A DNA stretch of 64,000 nt from Calendula officinalis. Taxonomy: Eukaryota > Streptophyta > Magnoliopsida > Asterales > Asteraceae. The notes below the pieces were generated by a model. That model ran no database searches. It was not told the DNA's origin and saw only the letters and a list, made by a program, of their open reading frames with translations. Each line of letters begins with the position of its first letter. Positions within the stretch are counted from its first letter, which is position 1. The stretch covers positions 72,116,372 through 72,180,371 of the forward strand of contig OY970824.1 of assembly GCA_963853835.1 (NCBI GenBank), in the 5' to 3' direction. Made by a program: the position numbers and the translations under genes. This document shows, piece by piece, positions 57,308 to 64,000 of the stretch.

Positions 57308-59877
57308 GAAGATAGATTTTCAAAGTAGATACCGAGTTCACCTCTTACATCAATTATACTTGTGTGAGTTTCAGTGCATAATCTTAGTATTCGATCATTA
57401 GTTCTCAATAGTTGTCCTAAGTCATTTGACTATATTTGCCCTCATGTAGTATATTAATATTTGTGTTCTTAACATATTCTGCTACACCCTTCGTAATTGT
57501 TCATTATTTTTATAATAAAGTTATGATTTGAAAAATATTTTTTATTGCACTTCATTTCATTTACTATTTCATTGAGTTAATGTTATCATTCGAAGAAGAT
57601 ATATTCAACCTCCACCTTTACATATTCGTTATACACTTATAATTGGAACTAACAATTAGTATTGAAAATTTTGGTTTATGAAAAATTCACTTTTCAGTAT
57701 TTTCAAAAGTGTGCAACAGTTTCTCTCCTCATGTTCTTTCCGTAACTTTAATGTTTATAAGGGGTTAAAAATAAAAATAAACCCGACACGTATTATAACA
57801 TTACTTGTTTGTGGTCAGTAAATTAACCCACCCATTTCTTGAAAAATGTTTGCTAATCTTAAATTTAAAAAATTAAATACGGTGTTTTATTTTTAATTTA
57901 ACTTTCTTAAGTGATGATTCCTACTATGTGGACTTGGTTACTAAATTACTTTATGACTTATGAGGAAGGATTGAAGCCTTCAAGTTAACCGTATTGACAG
58001 ATATGCAGACAACTTGAGGAGTCTGAAAGGTAATTAATAATTCAATATACATGTACTATAACTATTATTTCCCCCCCTAATATTTAATAATATATCTTAT
58101 AATGTTTATTTACATAATACAAGTCAGATCCACTGTTGAATGTGGATAAAGAAGATTCTAACGTGATAAATGCTCGAGGAAGTCTTGAGGAGCTCAGGAA
58201 TACTTGGTATTCATTATTAATAATGCCATTTTAATTAAAAATAATTACCCCTGGGAATAACAGAATTGAATCAAGATGTTGAAGAAATAATAGGTATATT
58301 TCATAGACTGATAAACAATGATTGTGCAAGTAGACACCAAAGGCCATAAATTAGCTCAAGTAAATACCAGGCCCACTACAGAGTCTTTCAGACTATATAA
58401 GCCCAAGTAGGCCCACGCAACAAACTTATTCACGTTAGATAAATAACTTACCGTACGTACAATTGTTTTTTAACAATCCACGTGGTTTATAAAGTTTACT
58501 TCAGTTAATCTTTTTGTCATGAGCATCTTTTTTATATTTTCAGAATAACTTCAATACAAATTGAAAAGATTCAAGTACTAGACATGTCTCAAACGAGAGT
58601 TAAACCCACCACTTTTAGGTTGGTGTGCAACGTACATACCGCAAGGATAAAAACCATTTGATTTGTAATACTATAAGATTGCAGGAATTCAAGAAAACAA
58701 ATTCAATAATCCATAATACATATTAAAATATTCTTATACAAATTAAAATATCAAACTTAATCTAAATCTTAGTTATAAAATGCATATTTTAAAGCCAGTA
58801 GCAACACACGCAATCCTCGTTAAGTTCAATTATAAAACAACAATTCAAGTATAAACAAAAACTACAAAATTATATCATGCTTCAACAAGAGTGTTTTAGT
58901 TTGGTAATTTGGTTGTCTCTATTTTATGAAATGCTACATTTTTACAATGCAATTATAATCATCAGCTACTACAAAAGAGGTAGGTTAAAGATGCTACCGT
59001 ATTCTTGTTTTTGTTTATATGTAAATGAGAAAGAATACAGGCGTATAGTACAACAATAGTTCTCTTCATGTGTAGTCATCAGAAAAATAACTTTAGGAGG
59101 ATAATTATAATTACAGTATCATCCAAAATTAGGAAGACTGATATCTAATGCTCCACTGCATATATAAAGTCAGGTGTGGAATGATTTTAGCTTTAAGAAC
59201 AATCAATTAATATAAAAGGAAAGATTGACAAGCAATGAATTTCGGTTTCAAATTTTGGCTTATCAACAAGGGGATACTTTTATCTCTTTATTTTAAGAGT
59301 CAATTAGTTGATAGATCAAATGCCAATAAGATGTATATGAATTCGCTTGCTTATGGTGAATCAAACAGCTGATTTGTGATGCTAATTTAACTGTGTCTAT
59401 AAAACAAAGCATATTAGGGTTCGATAATCTGGTAATTGAACTAATTTGTAATTAAAATGATAAAATAAGAATCAAATCAAATCAGGAAGTGCACAAGATA
59501 CGAACATACCTAACCAGAACGGAACGGGACCAATGACCTTGATGCTTGAATTAAATTGAAGCGGTAAAAGAAATTGGAGATTAGGGTTTTGAAAATGTTA
59601 ATGTTGATCTTGGTGATCCGTCACTGCCAGAAAGGTCCGAACGCACTCCGACTGTCATAAGCATACAACGGGAAACGATTCAGGTGACGCGCGTACTAGG
59701 TTAAACAACCAACGAGCAATCTATTCATTTTTTAGTCTAGGTTATCCGGAGGTAAATGAGTTTCTACCAAAATATTTTTGCTTTAAATTTTTTTTCTAAC
59801 ATAAGTCATTCTCAAGATAACACAAAACTTTTTCTATATTTACATGTATTTAACCAAAAGCATTTTTGAAAACTTAT
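57308..59877. other. Intergenic region, no confirmed gene
   Basis: About 2.6 kb. Two stretches look less random: 58003-58208, where two short G/A-rich blocks bounded by AG and GT read like exons but do not join in frame, and 59520-59700, which on the minus strand looks like a leader exon (AAAACCCTAATCTCCAATTT ending near a GTATGT donor) with no coding partner found. Both are recorded as findings. Confidence 0.4.
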
Positions 59878-59879
59878 TA

Positions 59880-60221
59880 CTTCCTCCATATCAAAATAAG
59901 TGAATCACTTTCCTTTTCATGGTGTATCGAAATAAGTGAATCACTTTAATATTTTACCTTATTTGGTAAGTTTATATATTTAAAATTACTCAGTTACTCT
60001 TACAAATCCCTCTTTAAACATCATTAAAGGTGTGGGACCCTATCCATTTTTATCATCTTTCTATATTTAATTTATTCTCCATTTAGAAAAACAAAATTGT
60101 AAAAGGTGTGAGGCGCATCCATTCTAATTACCCCAGTTAATTTAACTAATCTCTTATTACCTTATTTCGCCTAAAAAAATGTAAACTTTAAAGTGGTTCA
60201 CTTATTTTGATACGGATGAAG
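59880..60221. mobile_element. Stowaway-type MITE (CTTCCTCCATATCAAAATAA ends)
   Basis: Left arm CTTCCTCCATATCAAAATAA and right arm TTATTTTGATACGGATGAAG are inverted repeats, TA duplicated at 59878-59879 and 60222-60223. The phrase AAATAAGTGAATCACTTT is repeated inside the left arm. Confidence 0.85.
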
Positions 60222-60223
60222 TA

Positions 60224-61369
60224 TAAATTTTGAGTGGAAAGTCTATGTGTTAATTACAGAAAGTCATTGTAATGACTTCACCATTGGGGATGCTCTAATA
60301 CAATAGCTTAGTGCATAAAAGTTTGGAATAAGATGTTGTTGGTCTCTTGGTGATTCATTTAAGAGGACAACCTCTTAATCGAACAATTCAGAGCGTTTTG
60401 GTAAGACTACTTAATCAGCTTCTGAATAAAAAATTGAACATATTCTGCCTCTTAATCGGACATATGTAAGGGACAGACTTTTACATCATTTAGATATTAA
60501 TCATTCAGATGATAACAAACACCATTTTATAATACATATTGTTAAAAAAATAAAATAAAATAAATAAATAAATCAAATTAAGTAGAAAACTAGAATACAG
60601 TTAAAATAATTAATAGTTGGAATGAAGGCAAGGTGTAGAGCAACTCAACAAAGGCCTAAATATGGTTATAGGTTTTAGATTTCAACCCTGACCTTTTTTT
60701 TTTCTTTCTTTCTTTTAGATTTCAACCACGCCCGTATCTTTATGAGTTTTATGGTTGTTGAAATGTAGTTTAGATATTTAATCGCTATTGTCTTAATATG
60801 GTTGTTGCAGCCTGCAGGAATAAACCTACCAACTTTAACTATTTTGACGGTTTGATTGCTAAACTTTCCTTGAAAGTTTGTTTCGCCTTTTACATTTCCT
60901 TACTTTATAAAAGAGGTAGGTGACCAACATAGCGTCATCCCACCCGTTTTGGTGCTGCCATAATACCAACATCTTCATGCACACCAAATTGAATTTTTGG
61001 TATGTTAGATGTATTTTAGTGAGCCCTAAAATGATGTAAATAATTTAAATTATGAGTGAATAAGTATTTGGAGTGTGAATGTGAAAAATGAAATGCGGAG
61101 ATGGTGTCAAGACTCAAGGTAGTGTTAAATTGTTAATCACTTAATTGAGACACCACAACCCTTCCTTTAATAAAACTACATTAAGATCTTAAACAAGTTA
61201 AATGGGTATGTGGGTGTCAATATGATGAAGGTTTGAGTTTAATATGAAAATGGTGTTTGTTGGCTTCATCTAAAGTTACATAAATAAGAAAAAAATGAAA
61301 AATTAATGGGTTTTTACCTCACACGATATTATTGGGATTTTCATATGATATTTAAAGGTTTGTTTACTT
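60224..61369. other. Intergenic spacer with an orphan MITE end
   Basis: ACCATTGGGGATGCTCTAAT at about 60280-60299 is the right end of the Tourist-like family at 16809-17331; no left end was found nearby. No gene recognised. Confidence 0.5.
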
Positions 61370-61700
61370 AAATAACATGTGATTTAATACATCAACACCA
61401 CCACCACCACCACTGCCAACCACCGTCACTACCACCGGCAACCTCCCGCCGCTTTCATTCACATGTGATTGTGTATTAAATCACATGTGATTGCACACTG
61501 TCGACCACCACCACCGCCGCCGCCAACCTCTGCCGGCTACCGTAAGTGATTGTGCATCCAATCACATGTGATTGCGGCGGCGGCCGATGGTGGTCGGCAG
61601 CGACAGTGGTCGACGATGGTGGTGGTTGTGTATTCAATCACATGTGATTGATGATAGTGGTTGTTAATGGATTTATCTTGACCGTTTGACTTTTTATTTA
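61370..61700. mobile_element. Palindrome-rich MITE, second copy (left end incomplete)
   Basis: Five copies of AATCACATGTGATT or near variants, CCACCACC runs on the left and GGTGGTGG runs on the right, followed by ATCCAACAACTAAGATTTAT, which corresponds to the terminal repeat of the copy at 15647-16173. The matching left terminal repeat is missing, so this copy is truncated or rearranged. Confidence 0.65.
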
Positions 61701-61744
61701 TCCAACAACTAAGATTTATCTACTGAGATTTTATTTATTTTATT

Positions 61745-62166
61745 TATAAACTTCCTAGTTTATGATGTTTTTATGATTACAAAATGATCTTTTGGTACCA
61801 ATGTTAATTTTCGAACTTTTAGTATTTGGCGATTTTTTGAATTATGCAAATCATACGATTTTTCAAATTCAGTTGGATCAAAAATTGAATAAAATGACAT
61901 TCAGTTTTCAATATGAATTTCTAATGAGAAATGATATTTGTATATACCATTTGTTTCTGTTTATATGTCTATCCAAATCTAAATTTGACATGATCTAATA
62001 ATTCTCCTTCTTCATATCATCTCTTGATTTTGACACTTATCATGATCAAATTAATAGGCACATGAGTAGACACAAATACCATTACTCATTTCTAATATTG
62101 ATGAAACCAACAAACCCAAAAAACCAAACCAATGAAACCCCTAACTCATAATGGTTACATACTTAG
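61745..62166. other. AT-rich intergenic spacer
   Basis: No gene recognised. Confidence 0.5.
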
Positions 62167-62176
62167 AATTTGATTA

Positions 62177-62400
62177 AACCAATTGGTCTAGATCAATTGG
62201 CTACCAAAGATAGTCTTGAGATTTTCCTTCAAGAGGTCTTGGGTTTAAGGTAAAACTTGGAGATAAAAAGGTGGTGAGGTTTATTCCTTTTAGGTGGGGG
62301 GTTCAAGGGAAGCCATACTGTCCCCTTGTGGATGTTACTGTCTAGGCTCGAAACACTGACTTACTAACTGGCCGCTCAGAAAACAAAAAATAAATAATTA
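62177..62400 (+). mobile_element. tRNA-derived SINE with perfect 10-bp TSD
   Basis: Exact duplication AATTTGATTA at 62167-62176 and 62401-62410. The head has a degenerate box A (TCTAGATCAATTGGC) and box B (GTCTTGGGTTTAAGG) about 50 bp apart, and the 224-bp copy ends in an A-rich tail (AAAACAAAAAATAAATAATT). The layout fits a LINE-mobilised plant SINE. Confidence 0.8.
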
Positions 62401-62410
62401 AATTTGATTA

Positions 62411-63108
62411 GTTTGTTAAAAGATATATACTCCACAACAGTGTTTGTTAAAAGATATATACTCCACAACCGTGACATCTAAAAGGTGTTTCCGAAATAAT
62501 TATTGTAACTTCAATAACTCATTTGTCTATAGTTAAAAAGAGTGTAACCAAAATATGTGTATTTTAATCATAAATAAGAGAAATTTCTTACTTGCCTGCT
62601 CACTTATAAATGTTTCATACACTAATTTTTTTTCCTTATATCATCCATTGATTGATATTGACATCATGAGTACTCATATCTTAACAATAATCATTTATAA
62701 CAAGTCTACCATTATCTGTTACAAATTTAAATTACAATATCAATTTATCACTTTATTATATTTAAAGTGTAAAACTACCCACCCACGGGGCCCTGGTTTG
62801 AAGATTAGGTTGTGATTATGAGTAGATAATTTATACAAAAAAGCGGTAAGCACACGGTATCTATAATCATACTCGATTAGTTCAATTGTCACCAAATCAA
62901 ATCCAATCATAAATCAAATCATTTCAATTTCATTTTTCATTTTTTTTATTAAATCCATTTGTCACCAACTGAGCAAACGCCATTACCAACTGACCAGATC
63001 GTTACTTCCAACCACACTCTCTCTATACTCTTTCTTTGAGATCTATAACAATAACGCACACTCAATCACATAGATCTAGATACACAAATCTTCCCGCCGG
63101 TGATTGCA
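62411..63108 (+). other. Upstream region and probable 5' UTR of the UAP gene
   Basis: AT-rich spacer; from about 62990 the composition changes to a C/T-rich leader (CACACTCTCTCTATACTCTT) typical of a 5' UTR. No clear TATA box. Confidence 0.45.
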
Positions 63109-64000
63109 ATGAGAGAACCGGCCACCGACAACAACAACAACAACGGCAGCAGTAACGCATCGTCATCGCCGCCACCACCGCCACCGCAAGCTCTGCTTGA
63201 ACGACTCAAAGATTACGGTCAAGAAGATGCTTTTGCCTTCTGGGATCAACTTACTTCTGTTCAACAAAACTTCCTTGTTCAAGAAATTGAGGTCTGTTTA
63301 CTCTTTAATTGCTAGCATTTTACTACAAACTGAATTCTCGTTGCTGTCAAAATTTGATTTAACCGATTTGCGAATTGACAAATTAGTTATTTTGATTCGT
63401 TAGTTGTAGATCCCTTTTTGCGAGATTTGATAATTACATGATGATTATTGTAATTAATTTGAATTCCCGGAATTATCGATTCGGTAAAATTCGGGAAAAT
63501 GTTGTGTGTAATGTGTTTGTTTTTGATAATTTTGGCAGAGTTTGGATCTTCCGAGGATTGATCGAATGATTCGGTGTTCGTTTCAGTCACACGGTTAGTC
63601 TTTTTAATCTGTTAGTGTGTGTTTTGTGTAACAATGCGTGTGATTCACTGATTTGATGATGTTAACTAATTATTAGTTATTTAATTGATGAATTAGGGTT
63701 ACCGGCAGCTGCAATAGAGCCAGTTCCAGAGGGTTCAGTGTCAACTGTTGAAGATAGAACACTTGAAGATAGAGAAAAATGGTGGAAAATGGGATTAAAA
63801 GCTATTTCAGATGGAAAATTAGCTGTATTGCTATTATCTGGTGGACAGGTAATACTAATTTTAATTTTAATAATATATAAATATGATATATTTCACAAGA
63901 ACTTTGAAAAAGATAGACACGGTTTGACTTTTAGATATGGTTTTGTTTTGTTGTGGAATTATAAATGAGAGACATAATTAGTGTGTTTATTTTTGATAAA
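63109..64000 (+). CDS. UAP1-like: UDP-N-acetylglucosamine pyrophosphorylase (EC 2.7.7.23), 5' part
   Basis: Three exons are in the window: 63109-63291, 63539-63593 and 63697-63848, with GT-AG borders (phases 0 and 1); the gene continues past the right edge. The enzyme makes UDP-GlcNAc from UTP and GlcNAc-1-phosphate in the cytosol, supplying N-glycan and GPI-anchor synthesis. The start MREPATDNNNNN leads through a low-complexity Asn/Ser/Pro stretch into ALLERLKDYGQEDAFAFWDQ, then SLDLPRIDRMIRCSFQSHG, LPAAAIEPVPEG and WWKMGLKAISDGKLAVLLLSGGQ, the last leading into the nucleotide-binding loop that continues in the next exon, outside the window. The upstream in-frame GTG at 63100 is not a credible start. 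Arabidopsis has two such genes; which one this matches cannot be told. Confidence 0.93.

Overview
This is nuclear DNA from a flowering plant. Genes are split by GT-AG introns in AT-rich sequence, and transposable elements fill most of the space between them. The four host genes are typical of eudicots. The transposon mix (SIRE-type Copia with an env-like gene, Ty3-like LTRs starting TGTAAC, Harbinger ORF1 of the trihelix type) resembles what I remember of Asteraceae; that placement is recall, not proof.

Layout: (1) 1-4573, 3' part of a QRT3-like polygalacturonase gene whose 3.4-kb intron holds four small DNA transposons. (2) 5531-10185, a non-autonomous Harbinger-like element with a broken ORF1, itself split by a 2.6-kb solo LTR; its flank carries copied filler DNA. 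(3) 11138-13773, a complete eight-exon choline-phosphate cytidylyltransferase gene. (4) 13774-27276, intergenic DNA rich in MITEs, with a SINE, a LINE scrap and a Pack-MULE (21770-23496) that captured a DUF1685 gene fragment. (5) 27277-53135, one SIRE/Maximus-type Copia retrotransposon (element A, minus strand) with a second, younger SIRE-type element (B, plus strand, 33106-43878) inside its reverse transcriptase gene and a Ty3-like deletion derivative (44987-48587) at its integrase/RT linker. Every level is marked by an exact 5-bp target-site duplication. (6) 53968-56650, a complete four-exon PLATZ transcription factor gene, minus strand. (7) 56651-63108, intergenic, with a Stowaway MITE, a palindrome-rich MITE and a SINE with perfect duplications. 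(8) 63109 to the end, the first three exons of a UDP-N-acetylglucosamine pyrophosphorylase gene.

The most unusual signal is in the two Copia elements. Each is peppered, on both strands and in several reading frames, with its own short motif: CAGTAGTA in A (about 48 exact copies) and CTCAGTA in B (about 32). The motifs share the core TCAGTA. They are dense in the LTRs and, in A, just upstream of a TATA box about 130 bp before the env-like start codon; B has a TATA box at the same distance. B's env-like gene also seems to hold a 685-bp intron. Together this suggests a family-specific recognition system with an internal promoter, reminiscent of the motif arrays bound by anti-silencing proteins of VANDAL transposons. 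All counts and alignments were made by eye.
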